Origin: Candidatus Methylopumilus planktonicus
GTDB taxonomy: Bacteria > Pseudomonadota > Gammaproteobacteria > Burkholderiales > Methylophilaceae
Assembly: GCF_000981505.1 (NCBI RefSeq)
Contig: NZ_LN827929.1
Location: 868,001 to 932,000, forward strand
Direction: 5' to 3'
DNA: 64,000 bases
Part shown: piece after piece, positions 26,623 to 36,611 of the stretch
How positions within the stretch are numbered: the first letter of the stretch is position 1
Layout of the letters: every line of letters begins with the position of its first letter
Notes under the pieces: model-generated
What the model was told of the DNA's origin: nothing
What the model saw: the letters and a program-made list of their open reading frames with translations, nothing else
The model's database searches: none
Program-made: the position numbers and the translations under genes

Positions 26623-28431
26623 TTATTCTTTAGATGCGCGTTTACGCTCATGCTCTAATAAAAAGCGTTTACGGATACGAATCGATTTTGGTGTAATTTC
26701 AACTAACTCATCATCCTCAATAAATTCCACTGCGGATTCTAATGTTAACTGAATGGGTGGCACTAACCTTACCGCTTCATCCGTACCTGATGCTCGCACG
26801 TTTGTGAGCTGCTTACCTTTAATCGGATTCACAATAAGATCGTTGTCTCTAGAATGAATGCCAATCACCATACCTTCATACAATTTATCACCCGGGCTTG
26901 AATACATACGACCACGGTCTTGCAACTTCCATAAAGCATAAGCCACGGCTTCGCCGTGTTCAGCTGAAATCAATACACCATTTCGACGTCCTGGCATATC
27001 AGGTTTCACAGGCGCGTATTCATCAAAGACGTGCGCCATGAGACCAGTGCCTTTCGTCATCGTCATGAATTCACCTTGGAAACCAATGAGTCCTCGTGCA
27101 GGAATTTTATATTCTAAACGTGTACGACCATTACCATCGGATTCCATATTTTGCACTTCACCACGACGACGGCCTAATTCTTCCATGACAGCACCTTGTG
27201 TATCATCTTCTAAGTCAACCGTTAATACTTCATAAGGCTCACATTTTTGCCCATTGATTTCACGGTATACGACGCGTGGTTTACCCACAGCCATCTCGAA
27301 CCCTTCACGACGCATGTTTTCTAATAAAATTGTGAGGTGGAGTTCTCCACGACCTGAAACACGGAATACATCTGCGTCTTCTGTATCTTCAACACGTAAC
27401 GCTACATTCACCAATAATTCTTTTGTTAAGCGATCTCGAATTTGTCGGCTGGTGACAAATTTACCTTCAGTACCTGCAAGAGGTGACGTATTGACCATAA
27501 AGTCCATCGTCAATGTGGGTTCATCGACCGCCATGATAGGAAGACCCACTGGGTTATTTGTGTCAGCAATAGTGACCCCAATACCAATTTCTTCAATACC
27601 AGAAATAATCACAATATCGCCCGCTTCTGCTTCTTCCACTGGAATTCTATCTAGCCCTTTAAAGCCCAAGACTTGATTGATACGACCTTGAGATACTTGT
27701 TTATCACCATGCATAACTACGACAGATTGGCCCGATTTGATCACACCATTTTTAATTTTACCCACACCTAATCGACCGGTATAAGTTGAATAATCAAGAG
27801 CTGAAATTTGTAGTTGCAGAGGTTTATCGCGACTCCCCTCTGGAGGTGCGACGTGTTTTAGTACGGCCTCAAATAACGGCTTCATCGTATCTGATTTTTG
27901 GTTCATATCGAGTGTTGCAAAACCATTTAATGCAGACGCATACACAATCGGAAAATCTAACTGCTCATCGGTTGCACCTAAGTTGGCGAACAAATCGAAT
28001 GTATGGTTAATCACCCAATCGGAACGTGCGCCTGGACGGTCTACTTTATTAATGACAACAATCGGTTTTAAACCGAGTGCTAATGCTTTTTTAGTCACGA
28101 AACGTGTTTGAGGCATCGGGCCTTCAACTGCGTCAACAAGGAGTACCACCCCATCGACCATACCTAATACGCGTTCAACTTCGCCACCGAAGTCAGCATG
28201 TCCTGGGGTATCCACAATATTAATGTGTGTACCTTCAAAATTGACCGCTGTATTCTTAGCTAAAATCGTGATGCCACGTTCTTTTTCAATATCATTGGAA
28301 TCCATGACGCGTTCCGTGACTGCCTGATGTTGTGCGAAGGTGCCTGATTGCTGAAGAAGTTTATCGACGAGGGTGGTTTTACCATGATCCACGTGGGCGA
28401 TGATGGCAATGTTTCTTAAATTGCGTGACAT
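26623..28431 (-). CDS. typA: Ribosome-associated GTPase TypA/BipA
   Basis: 602 residues from ATG 28431, the normal length. An upstream in-frame extension of 37 residues is not family-like and was left out. G motifs AHVDHGKTT, DTPGHADF and NKVD, effector segment ERGITI, then EF-G-like domains and the BipA C-terminal domain. Translational GTPase needed for ribosome assembly and growth under cold or stress. Divergent from rhlE. Confidence 0.97.
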   Translation of the reverse strand: MSRNLRNIAIIAHVDHGKTTLVDKLLQQSGTFAQHQAVTERVMDSNDIEKERGITILAKNTAVNFEGTHINIVDTPGHADFGGEVERVLGMVDGVVLLVDAVEGPMPQTRFVTKKALALGLKPIVVINKVDRPGARSDWVINHTFDLFANLGATDEQLDFPIVYASALNGFATLDMNQKSDTMKPLFEAVLKHVAPPEGSRDKPLQLQISALDYSTYTGRLGVGKIKNGVIKSGQSVVVMHGDKQVSQGRINQVLGFKGLDRIPVEEAEAGDIVIISGIEEIGIGVTIADTNNPVGLPIMAVDEPTLTMDFMVNTSPLAGTEGKFVTSRQIRDRLTKELLVNVALRVEDTEDADVFRVSGRGELHLTILLENMRREGFEMAVGKPRVVYREINGQKCEPYEVLTVDLEDDTQGAVMEELGRRRGEVQNMESDGNGRTRLEYKIPARGLIGFQGEFMTMTKGTGLMAHVFDEYAPVKPDMPGRRNGVLISAEHGEAVAYALWKLQDRGRMYSSPGDKLYEGMVIGIHSRDNDLIVNPIKGKQLTNVRASGTDEAVRLVPPIQLTLESAVEFIEDDELVEITPKSIRIRKRFLLEHERKRASKE

Positions 28432-28492
28432 AAAAAGTGCTACCGAAATTGAATTGAGGCCGAATTCTAGCATATTATGAAGAAAATAAGCT

Positions 28493-28520
28493 TTGATATT
28501 CATGGATTTATCTATATACT
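28493..28520 (+). promoter_or_regulatory. Candidate promoter of rhlE
   Basis: TTGATA (28493-28498), 16 bp spacer, TATACT (28515-28520). The resulting leader would be about 95 nt before the ATG at 28621, with AAGGAG as ribosome site. Long leaders are common for cold-induced helicases, but no structure was assigned. Confidence 0.5.
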
Positions 28521-28620
28521 GCGCACTCACATAAAGTAACACCTTGCGCGTTTAAATCTAGTGATTGGAAGTTTTGAATTTTTTAAAAGATTAAATGCAC
28601 CTAACCCTTTTTTAAGGAGT

Positions 28621-30342
28621 ATGACATTGTCTTTTGAATCATTAAACCTCGACCCACAAATCCTGCGCGCTTTAAGTAGCGTAGGTTATACAACCCCCAC
28701 CCCAATTCAAGCCAAATCCATCCCTGTCATTATGGAAGGTCATGATCTCATGGCATCCGCTCAAACAGGCACAGGTAAAACAGCTGCATTTATTTTGCCT
28801 GCACTCAATTTACTTGCCACACCTCATCCTGTGAAGGATCGTGGCCCACGTATTTTGGTATTAACCCCGACGCGTGAATTGGCAGCACAAATTAACGAAG
28901 CCTCACGTAAGTACGGCTCGTTTATTAAGGCTAAAACGACCAGTATCGTAGGTGGCATGCCCTACCCATTACAGAATAAATTATTATCCCAACCGCTAGA
29001 TATTTTAATCGCGACACCTGGTCGACTCCTAGATCACATGGAACGCGGTCGTATTAATTTGTCACGCCTCCAAATGTTAGTATTAGATGAAGCCGATCGT
29101 ATGCTTGATATGGGATTTATTCCAGACGTTAAAAAAATATGTGCAGCGATTAATACCAAACATCAAACCTTATTATTTTCAGCAACATTAGATGGTCAGA
29201 TTAGTAAGATCGCCAAAGATCTTTTACACAATCCAAAAACGATTGAGATTTCTCACTCTAAAGAGAAACATGAAAATATTACACAGCACATGTATTTCGT
29301 AGATAACCTAAACCATAAAAATAAACTCCTTGAACATTTGCTCATACAACCAGGTGTGAAACACACAATTATCTTTACCTCAACTAAACGTCACGCAGAT
29401 TTATTAGCTGATGAACTTTATAACGCAGGTCACAAAACAGGGGCATTACATGGGGATATGACACAAGGCGCTCGTAATCGAACACTCACTAAATTTAGAC
29501 ATAACGATATCAGTGTGTTAGTAGCAACCGATGTTGCAGCGCGTGGTATTGACGTCGATGGTATTTCACACGTGATCAATTACGATCTTCCTAAATTTGC
29601 AGAAGATTATGTCCACCGTATTGGCCGCACAGGCCGAGCTAAAAAAGAAGGTGTTGCGATTTCTTTTGTGGCTCCTATGGATGGTAAAGCATTACGTGAT
29701 ATTGAAAAATATACGGGTCACAAAATTGATGCGAAAGTGATGGCAGGGTTTGAACCTAAGGTTCAATCACGCGATCAATTAGGTGAGGAAAGAAAATCTA
29801 AATCTCGCGGTGGTAAACGTAGCTTCGGTGACAAGAAATCATTTAGTGATAAAAAGCCTTATGGTGATAAAAAGTCCTTTGGTGATAGAAAACCTTTTGG
29901 TGATAAAAAATCATTTGGTGACAGAAAGCCATTTAGTGATAGACCATCTTTCGGGGATAAGAAATCTTTCGGAGATAAAAAACCTTTTGCTGATAAAAAA
30001 CCATTCCGAAAAGATTTTGGTGCGAGTGATGCACTGAAGCGCGATAGCGAACCCAGAACGCCTAGAAGTCCTTTTGAGAAAAAAGCGACTGAAAAAAGGT
30101 TATTCGGAAAAACATCTGATAGAAAACCTAGCTTCAGTAGATCAGATAGCGATAAAAAAACTTTTGGTGATAAAAAATCATTTGGCGATAGAAAACCTTC
30201 TGACAGAAAAACAAGTGATCGAAAGCCGGTTGCCAAACGTGAATCTGCGCCAAAAACTTTTGCTAAAAAGCCAACAACGATTAGAACATTCAGATCTTCC
30301 GATTCAAAATCGGAAGCACCAAAACGTAAAGTGCACGTTTAA
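28621..30342 (+). CDS. rhlE: DEAD-box RNA helicase RhlE with long repetitive basic tail
   Basis: 573 residues from ATG 28621, chosen because AAGGAG lies 3 bases before it and MTLSFESLNL is the family start. Motifs: AQTGTGKTAAF, PTRELAAQI, DEADRMLDMGF, SAT, HRIGRTGRA. After about residue 385 the protein becomes a low-complexity basic tail with about a dozen copies of an FGDKKSFGDRKPF-type unit, longer than in E. coli RhlE. Such tails bind RNA and may drive condensate formation in the cold. Unwinds rRNA or mRNA structure. The repeats create large antisense open frames that are not genes. Confidence 0.95.
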   Translation: MTLSFESLNLDPQILRALSSVGYTTPTPIQAKSIPVIMEGHDLMASAQTGTGKTAAFILPALNLLATPHPVKDRGPRILVLTPTRELAAQINEASRKYGSFIKAKTTSIVGGMPYPLQNKLLSQPLDILIATPGRLLDHMERGRINLSRLQMLVLDEADRMLDMGFIPDVKKICAAINTKHQTLLFSATLDGQISKIAKDLLHNPKTIEISHSKEKHENITQHMYFVDNLNHKNKLLEHLLIQPGVKHTIIFTSTKRHADLLADELYNAGHKTGALHGDMTQGARNRTLTKFRHNDISVLVATDVAARGIDVDGISHVINYDLPKFAEDYVHRIGRTGRAKKEGVAISFVAPMDGKALRDIEKYTGHKIDAKVMAGFEPKVQSRDQLGEERKSKSRGGKRSFGDKKSFSDKKPYGDKKSFGDRKPFGDKKSFGDRKPFSDRPSFGDKKSFGDKKPFADKKPFRKDFGASDALKRDSEPRTPRSPFEKKATEKRLFGKTSDRKPSFSRSDSDKKTFGDKKSFGDRKPSDRKTSDRKPVAKRESAPKTFAKKPTTIRTFRSSDSKSEAPKRKVHV

Positions 30343-30350
30343 AATAATTA

Positions 30351-30408
30351 CTGATTTCGCATGAAATCAGCGATGGGATAGAGCGTATTCAAAAGCGCTT
30401 TTATTTTT
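30351..30408. terminator. Hairpins between convergent rhlE and purT
   Basis: CTGATTTC-GCAT-GAAATCAG at 30351-30370 is a perfect 8 bp stem, and AAAAGCGCTTTT followed by ATTTTT at 30391-30408 is a second, terminator-like palindrome. Both fall in the 84 bp gap between the converging genes. Confidence 0.5.
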
Positions 30409-30426
30409 ACTTCATTCATTTTTAAA

Positions 30427-31623
30427 TTAGATTGATGTTTTAATGAGGGATGAAACTTTTTGCGCTCTTGATCTCGCTTCATCTACATTATCTGCAGAAG
30501 CCAATGCAATACCCATACGACGACGTTTGAATGAAGTAGGTTTTCCAAATAATCGCAAATCTGATTCTGGAACCGTAAGCGCTTTGTCAATATTTTCAAA
30601 AAGGATTCCATCTGCATCGTAATTGCCATAAATAACAGCGCTCGCAGAAGGACGATTTAGAGATGTATTTACAGGTAATCCTAAAATCGCACGTGCATGT
30701 AATTCAAATTCGTTCTGTCGTTGGCTCGCCATCGTCACCATGCCCGTATCATGTGGCCTTGGGCTTACTTCTGAAAACCATACTTGATCATTTTTCACAA
30801 AAAGCTCGACACCAAATAAACCTAAACCCCCTAAGGCATCCGTAATTTTTTTAGCAATCTCACGTGCTTTTGTTAATGCCACTTCGTGCATGGGTTGTGG
30901 CTGCCAGCTCTCCACATAGTCCCCCTGCTCTTGTTTGTGTCCAATGGGTTCACAGAAATAAGTTTCAATATCACCCTTTTCGTTTTTGGCACGAACTGTT
31001 AGTAAAGTAATTTCATAATCAAAATCAATCTGACCTTCCACAATGACGACACCCTTATTCACCCGTCCAGCCGAGGCTGCATAATCCCAAGCGTCTTTCA
31101 CTTTTGAAGCTTCTGTAATCCGGGACTGCCCTTTGCCGGATGATGACATGGTAGGTTTCACAAAACAGGGATAGCCAATACCACTATCAATGGCCTTTTG
31201 TAATTCTTCTAAACTTTTAGCAAACGCAAAAGGAGAGGTTGGAAGTTTTAATTGATTCGCAGCTAAATCACGAATGCCTTCACGATTCATAGTGAGTTGA
31301 ACTGCTTTAACAGTTGGAATGACAATCGCATCCCCACTTTTTTCGATTTGAGCTAACACGTCAGTATTAATCGCTTCAATTTCAGGGACGATGTAATGAG
31401 GTTTTTCAGATTTGACTAGCTTTAAGAGGGCCTGACTATCGGTCATATCAATCACATGAGATCGATGCGCAACCTGATGGCCTGGTGCATTTTTATATCG
31501 GTCTACCGCAATCACTTCCACGCCTAAACGCTGCAAAGCAATAATCACTTCTTTACCGAGTTCGCCACTTCCGAGAAGCATGACACGCGTAGCATGCGGC
31601 GTTAAAGGAGTTCCAATCTTCAT
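30427..31623 (-). CDS. purT: Formate-dependent phosphoribosylglycinamide formyltransferase
   Basis: 398 residues from ATG 31623; this start gives the same number of residues before ATRVMLLGSGELGKEV as in E. coli PurT. An in-frame ATG at 31635 would add four. ATP-grasp enzyme that makes formyl-GAR from formate and ATP in purine synthesis. IVVEG-like segments, VKPTMSSSGKGQS and EVSPRPHDTGMVT are the ATP-grasp and active-site blocks. In a methylotroph, use of free formate is metabolically sensible. Confidence 0.97.
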   Translation of the reverse strand: MKIGTPLTPHATRVMLLGSGELGKEVIIALQRLGVEVIAVDRYKNAPGHQVAHRSHVIDMTDSQALLKLVKSEKPHYIVPEIEAINTDVLAQIEKSGDAIVIPTVKAVQLTMNREGIRDLAANQLKLPTSPFAFAKSLEELQKAIDSGIGYPCFVKPTMSSSGKGQSRITEASKVKDAWDYAASAGRVNKGVVIVEGQIDFDYEITLLTVRAKNEKGDIETYFCEPIGHKQEQGDYVESWQPQPMHEVALTKAREIAKKITDALGGLGLFGVELFVKNDQVWFSEVSPRPHDTGMVTMASQRQNEFELHARAILGLPVNTSLNRPSASAVIYGNYDADGILFENIDKALTVPESDLRLFGKPTSFKRRRMGIALASADNVDEARSRAQKVSSLIKTSI

Positions 31624-31705
31624 AGCCAAAATCATATCATGAGGAAAGGTATCCGATTAGTTTCTTACTTAAAAAGTAACCTAAAAAAAGAGTTGCTTAA
31701 AAATT

Positions 31706-32347
31706 CTAATTTTTAATGACGCCAGTTTTAATGGCATAGCGAATGAGTTCCACGGCAGTATTGATATTTAATTTTTGTTTAATCATGGTCTGATAATTCG
31801 ATACCGTTTTGGAGCTTATATTAAGTGTTGCAGCAATCGCATCAATCTCAAGTCCTTCCGCTAATAATCGAAAGATTTCAAACTCACGTGCAGAAAGTTC
31901 ATCAATCGGATCTTCTGCCCCTGAAATCGATTGCATAGCTATCTTTTTAGCAATCTCATCACTTAAGAAGATCTCGCCTCTCGCAACCATTTGAATAGAT
32001 TTCACGAGATCATCGCCCAGCGTATTTTTAATAAGATAGCCCTTCGCTCCCAATTTTAAGGCCTGATTCGCAAATGATAAATCCTCATGCATAGATAATA
32101 CTAAAATCCGGGCACGCTCATGACGCATCAAAATACGTCTTATTGACTCCAATCCACCCATCCCTGGCATGGATAAATCCATTACCATAACATCAGGCTT
32201 TAATTCTCCAAATATCTTGTAGGCTTTCTCACCGCTCTCCGCTTCGCCGATCACTTCAAATAAAGTTTCTTGCTCGAGAAGACGTCTTACACCAGCTCTG
32301 ACCACTGCATGATCATCCACTAAAACAATCGTCACTTTTTGACTCAT
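31706..32347 (-). CDS. NarL/FixJ-type response regulator
   Basis: 213 residues. Receiver domain with DD at 11-12 and phospho-acceptor Asp57 (VMVMDLSMPGMGG), then a LuxR-type HTH (LSAREFEIFRLLAEGLEIDAIA... TVSNYQTMIKQKL). Begins one base after the stop of the sensor kinase, so the two form an operon. Target genes unknown; the TonB-dependent receptor upstream is a candidate. Confidence 0.93.
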   Translation of the reverse strand: MSQKVTIVLVDDHAVVRAGVRRLLEQETLFEVIGEAESGEKAYKIFGELKPDVMVMDLSMPGMGGLESIRRILMRHERARILVLSMHEDLSFANQALKLGAKGYLIKNTLGDDLVKSIQMVARGEIFLSDEIAKKIAMQSISGAEDPIDELSAREFEIFRLLAEGLEIDAIAATLNISSKTVSNYQTMIKQKLNINTAVELIRYAIKTGVIKN

Positions 32348-33709
32348 TTATTTTGGTATTCTTTTTAAAGGGAGTTGAATATCAAGACTTACACCTTGAT
32401 GCACTTCACTCTTAATTTTTATAGAGCCATTAACTTCATGAATGCGCTCACGCATACCAGATAAGCCAAAGCCATCTCGATGTGATTTTTTGAATCCCAC
32501 TCCATCGTCTTGCACATGTATATCAATCATTTTGGAAGATACATTTTTTTTGACGAACTGAATCTTTATATCCACATGTTTAGCTTTCGCATGTCTAGAA
32601 ATATTGGTTAAACATTCTTGAATAATACGATAGGCCGTAATAGAGAGGGTCTCAGTGATCCTTGGTAAACCTTTTAGATCAACTTGATAGTCTAGCCTGA
32701 TTTTAGGATGTCTTACTTTCCAAGAACGAATTAAGTCAATCAAACCTTCTTCTAAACCTAACTCATTTAATACACCTAGTTTTAATTGATTAAGCATACC
32801 GCCCACAAGATTCATGAGATGCTTCGATAGATCAGAAATAGCATGTGCTGATGGTTTAATCTTTGGGTATTCTTTAGTGGCTAAATTTTTTAACACAGCC
32901 GCATCAGCGTGAATAGCCGTTAAAGACTGTCCAAATTCATCATGGAGATCGCGCGCTAAACTTTTTTTCTCTTCCTCTTGAACACGAATTAATTTTTGCG
33001 AGAGCTTATGGTTTTGTTCAACACTTAATCTTAAAGTTTTCACCATATGATTAAATTTTGAACTAATCACAGATAGCTCTGGTGTTTTTAAGTCAGGCAT
33101 TTTAACTTTCAGGTTCCCTAATTCTAATTGAGTTAAGGCTTGTAAAATAAATTCCACAGGGCTTAAAGCACGAAATACAATCCATGCAACCAAAATATTC
33201 GTTAAGATAAAGAAGGTTCCTGCTAAATAAAAAATACCTGTAAGTTGATTCCATATCTCTCCAAATTCATAACTCGGATCAGGGGTAATAATAATCGTAC
33301 CCTTCGGCTGCCCCAATATCTCAACAGGTAAACGCTTCGGTTGCCATGGATCAGAAATGAGCCCCATAAAATTCACAAACCAAGGTGGAGCTTGATCCAT
33401 TGTTTGTGTTCTAGTGTCCGAAATATTACTCTCGATCAACTTACCCTCTAAATTATAAAACTCAATTTTAAGATGTCGCATATGGACCAAAGTCTGAAGA
33501 TTGAGAGGTTTATATTCACTCTCAATCGAATAGTATTTAGGATTTTTTAACACTCCGATTTCAAATAAATACAATGTGAGTTTCTCGGAGGAAGCAACCT
33601 CTGCGCGGACATTTTTTTTGGCCATATCGATTGCTAAAATCGATCCTAAAACTAATATCAGAAGTAATACCGCATTAATAATTAAAATAAGACGAAGCTT
33701 TAAGCTCAA
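32348..33709 (-). CDS. Sensor histidine kinase, NarX/DegS-like (HisKA_3)
   Basis: 453 residues. Two membrane helices (about 7-28 and 157-180) bracket a ~130-residue periplasmic domain, followed by HAMP (about 180-230), a coiled coil, the HisKA_3 dimerisation segment LARDLHDEFGQSL with His256, and an HATPase domain (DDGVGF, GFGLSGMRERI). The periplasmic part contains no motif I recognise. Partner of the adjacent response regulator. Promoter at 33794-33821 with an overlapping palindrome. Confidence 0.93.
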   Translation of the reverse strand: MSLKLRLILIINAVLLLILVLGSILAIDMAKKNVRAEVASSEKLTLYLFEIGVLKNPKYYSIESEYKPLNLQTLVHMRHLKIEFYNLEGKLIESNISDTRTQTMDQAPPWFVNFMGLISDPWQPKRLPVEILGQPKGTIIITPDPSYEFGEIWNQLTGIFYLAGTFFILTNILVAWIVFRALSPVEFILQALTQLELGNLKVKMPDLKTPELSVISSKFNHMVKTLRLSVEQNHKLSQKLIRVQEEEKKSLARDLHDEFGQSLTAIHADAAVLKNLATKEYPKIKPSAHAISDLSKHLMNLVGGMLNQLKLGVLNELGLEEGLIDLIRSWKVRHPKIRLDYQVDLKGLPRITETLSITAYRIIQECLTNISRHAKAKHVDIKIQFVKKNVSSKMIDIHVQDDGVGFKKSHRDGFGLSGMRERIHEVNGSIKIKSEVHQGVSLDIQLPLKRIPK

Positions 33710-33793
33710 AGGTAATTCCTTTTTTTAGTGGCCATTGTGTCGCACATTTATTAAAAGCATATCAGGAAAGCTTTCTAAATTATTTAAGAAAAA

Positions 33794-33832
33794 TTTATAT
33801 TGGCTAATTCTATGGTGCCAATCATTGGTACC
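33794..33832 (-). promoter_or_regulatory. Promoter with overlapping palindromic operator upstream of the two-component genes
   Basis: On the minus strand TTGGCA (33821-33816) and TATAAA (33799-33794) are 16 bp apart, about 85 bp before the kinase start. A 19 bp near-perfect palindrome, GGTGCCAATCATTGGTACC at 33814-33832, has 8 of 9 matched pairs and overlaps the -35. Autoregulation by the response regulator is possible but unproven. Confidence 0.5.
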
Positions 33833-33879
33833 TTTTATTCTGATATAAAAACTTACGCAAGATAAAAATATCAGCTATA

Positions 33880-33908
33880 AAAAAAGGAGCTTAAAGCTCC
33901 CTTTTTTA
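33880..33908. terminator. Terminator after the TonB-dependent receptor gene
   Basis: AAAAAAGGAGCTTAAAGCTCCCTTTTTT forms a strong bidirectional hairpin 17 bp beyond the receptor stop. It separates the receptor gene from the two-component operon. Confidence 0.8.
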
Positions 33909-33924
33909 TTCTCCTTAACTAGCA

Positions 33925-36396
33925 TTACTTAGCTTCAGGCGCCCCCCCGAATTCATAACGAAGACCAACCCAAGCCGCGCGAGGTGCGCCTGGAACAACA
34001 CCAGTAACCCCTCTATCATCAGTACCCCAAGTACCTGTTGGAGAAAAATAGGTCTCAGCTAAACGACCGCCAGAATAGTACTCTTTATCAAAGATATTGA
34101 CGGCTTTCGCAAAAAGTTTCCAACCTTGTCCCGCATCATACTGTGTATCAAGATTGACCACTGTGTAGCCACTTAATTTACCGTAACATTTCTCATGGCC
34201 GTCTGCACTGTCATTACAATCACTCGCCGTGGTATTGCTATTGTGGGCATTGTTTTCATTACCATGAACAAATTGACTTGAGTAATAAACGACGTTACTT
34301 CCCACGAACCATTTAGGTAAAATCTCATACTGTGCACGAAGTTTAAATTGATGCTTTGGAATACCTGCTAAATAATTTCCTTTACGGACATTCACCACAT
34401 CATCATCATTGCTTGAATTAATTTCATTCAACAACTGAATGTCAGAATCATACTTGGCTGAGATAAAGCTATAGCCTGCTCTAAAGAAAAATTTATCGAT
34501 CGTACCATTAAGCCCTAAGTCAAAGCCTTGACGTTTGGTGCGACCTACATTATCAAAATAACCAAGTGCGCCTGAATTCGTACTTGAATTTATAAAATGA
34601 ATATCATCATGATTCATCGTGCGATAGATGGAAGCATTCCATTTTAAGCTCTCTGTGAGTTTACCTCTGAGGCCACCCTCATACGTCTTGGCAACCACTT
34701 GATCCAACGGTGGATCAGACGCCATCGCATTAGGTAATTTACAAGGTCTTGCAGGGTTGGCGCAACCTAACTCGATTGAGGTTGGAGCTCTATTGGACTC
34801 GCTATAGCTGCCAAATACACTGAGATTATCATTCGGTGTATATGTTAGGCCAAGAGATGGATTCACACGATTAAAGTTATGATCTCCTGTGAGGCTTGCA
34901 TCGCCATACCTTATATGATCTCGATTTCTGACCTTGGTATGGTTGTAACGAGCACTCGCTGTTAGATGCCACTGAGAGTTTAGCGACAAGGTGTCCGTTG
35001 CAAAAAGGCTCGCTGTTCTTGATCGACCACCCAACAACACATCAAGCTCGACTTCTTCATCTAAATTAATAGGGCGTCTTGCCGAATCAAACCATGTGCC
35101 AGCTGCAATATTCGTTCCGCCACTTGGTACTGGAGATCCATCTGCTTCACCAGCTGTACCAGCACTTACTTCACTAATTTGTTCTGTTTGGGTAAGTTTT
35201 GTTCTTGCAAGATCATAGCCAAGCCCTGTTATAAACTGGTTTTTTTTGCCCCAAATGTCTTGATTAAAAGCAGCCTGAAGATTAAATCCAAGGTTTCGTT
35301 GTTTGATTCTTGAGCGATTCAAAATACCTGGTGCACAAGCCTCTTTATCATAGTCCTCTCCAAGAGAATCCGTGCCTCTTGGTCGACAAAAGCCGGCAGT
35401 ATCAACGCCACCGCTTGTTGAAGCTGGATCTAAAGTTTTATAAGTTCTAAAATCATCATTCGCATCACCATTGAGGGTATTTCGATTCGAGGTTCGATAA
35501 TATGTGTTACCACTTAGCATCACATCTTTATTGAGCCAATGCGCCCCATTTAATGCAAAATGATTTAAGTAATTCTTGGTTTGATCTGGTGTTGTATGAA
35601 TACCCGTGCGATCACTTCCTAACATGTCAATGGGTGTTAAACCATTACCGATCATATTGTTGTAAGCGCCAATGTAACTCAAATCTAATTTTGAGCTCTC
35701 ATTCTGCCAACCGATCTTACCGAAGGTTTGATTTATATGGGTCGGTGAATGCTTTCTCCAGCCATCTTCGTCAATATTTTGTGCACCAAAGAAATAATCA
35801 ACAGAACCATCTTTTGAAACGCCGCCAAATTGAGCAAGAGCTCTTTTTCTTCCCCAAGAACCGCCTTCAACCTCAAGCGCTGCGCCACGATTATTTCGGC
35901 CATCTTTGGTTTGAATTGCAATTGCACCGCCAAGCGTATTCATGCCATAAACTGGATTCGAACCAGGCACAACCTGCATATTTTGAATCGCAAAATTAGG
36001 TATCAGATCCCAATGGACAGTATCACCAAATGCTTCGTTGACCTTCACGCCATCCACATAAACCGACATACCCTGTGGCGTGCCAGCTAAGGGAGATGCT
36101 GAAAACCCTCTAAACATGACATCAGGCTGCCACGGATTACCTTGCGTTTCACTGAATGTCACGCCTTGCGCATTATTAATGAGCTGATCCGCAAAGGTCA
36201 CACCTGGTTGATTGCGAAGATCTTTGCTATCAAATATTTGGATATTTGCTGGAATAATATTAAGGGGCAAACCAATCGAAGGAAGTGGTGTCGTGCTTAT
36301 CACGTTGATTGTGCTTGTCGTAAATTTTTCAGCAGCGCCGAGTGATACTGAACTAGCAAGGGCTATAGCCACGATTGCAGAATTTTTTAGTTTCAT
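33925..36396 (-). CDS. TonB-dependent outer-membrane receptor
   Basis: 823 residues from ATG 36396, which begins the signal peptide MKLKNSAIVAIALASSVSLGAA; an upstream in-frame start would add 21 residues before it. Plug domain (about 45-160: GVTFADQLINNAQGVTFSETQGNP, GMNTLGGAIAIQTKDG) followed by a 22-strand barrel ending WVGLRYEFGGAPEAK. Substrate unknown: iron-siderophore, cobalamin, copper or lanthanide chelates are possible. No B12 riboswitch or clear Fur box was found in the 215 bp leader. The neighbouring two-component pair is on the same strand but behind a terminator. Confidence 0.93.
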   Translation of the reverse strand: MKLKNSAIVAIALASSVSLGAAEKFTTSTINVISTTPLPSIGLPLNIIPANIQIFDSKDLRNQPGVTFADQLINNAQGVTFSETQGNPWQPDVMFRGFSASPLAGTPQGMSVYVDGVKVNEAFGDTVHWDLIPNFAIQNMQVVPGSNPVYGMNTLGGAIAIQTKDGRNNRGAALEVEGGSWGRKRALAQFGGVSKDGSVDYFFGAQNIDEDGWRKHSPTHINQTFGKIGWQNESSKLDLSYIGAYNNMIGNGLTPIDMLGSDRTGIHTTPDQTKNYLNHFALNGAHWLNKDVMLSGNTYYRTSNRNTLNGDANDDFRTYKTLDPASTSGGVDTAGFCRPRGTDSLGEDYDKEACAPGILNRSRIKQRNLGFNLQAAFNQDIWGKKNQFITGLGYDLARTKLTQTEQISEVSAGTAGEADGSPVPSGGTNIAAGTWFDSARRPINLDEEVELDVLLGGRSRTASLFATDTLSLNSQWHLTASARYNHTKVRNRDHIRYGDASLTGDHNFNRVNPSLGLTYTPNDNLSVFGSYSESNRAPTSIELGCANPARPCKLPNAMASDPPLDQVVAKTYEGGLRGKLTESLKWNASIYRTMNHDDIHFINSSTNSGALGYFDNVGRTKRQGFDLGLNGTIDKFFFRAGYSFISAKYDSDIQLLNEINSSNDDDVVNVRKGNYLAGIPKHQFKLRAQYEILPKWFVGSNVVYYSSQFVHGNENNAHNSNTTASDCNDSADGHEKCYGKLSGYTVVNLDTQYDAGQGWKLFAKAVNIFDKEYYSGGRLAETYFSPTGTWGTDDRGVTGVVPGAPRAAWVGLRYEFGGAPEAK

Positions 36397-36611
36397 GCTT
36401 ACAAAATCCGAAAATATTAAAGATGTTGCGACTTTAATGAGATTCCTGATAAATTTCAATATCTTAGGTGCTTAAAATGCCTAGGAAAACTTCCCGAAGA
36501 AAGCCCCCCCTATTTCCCATTAAAAATACCAAAAAAATCAATAAGTTAATATGTTGTTAAAATGCCCAATATGGATGAATTTTGTTGTAAAAAACAACGA
36601 TTTTTTTATAG

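Noticed and set aside
29859..30236. Long antisense open frame inside rhlE
   Set aside because: It arises from the repetitive 30 bp units of the RhlE tail read on the other strand; low complexity, no ribosome site, no family.
36397..36611. Possible cobalamin riboswitch upstream of the TonB receptor
   Set aside because: No B12 box or conserved riboswitch core was found; only an AT-rich leader and a weak GTTGT/ACAAC hairpin.
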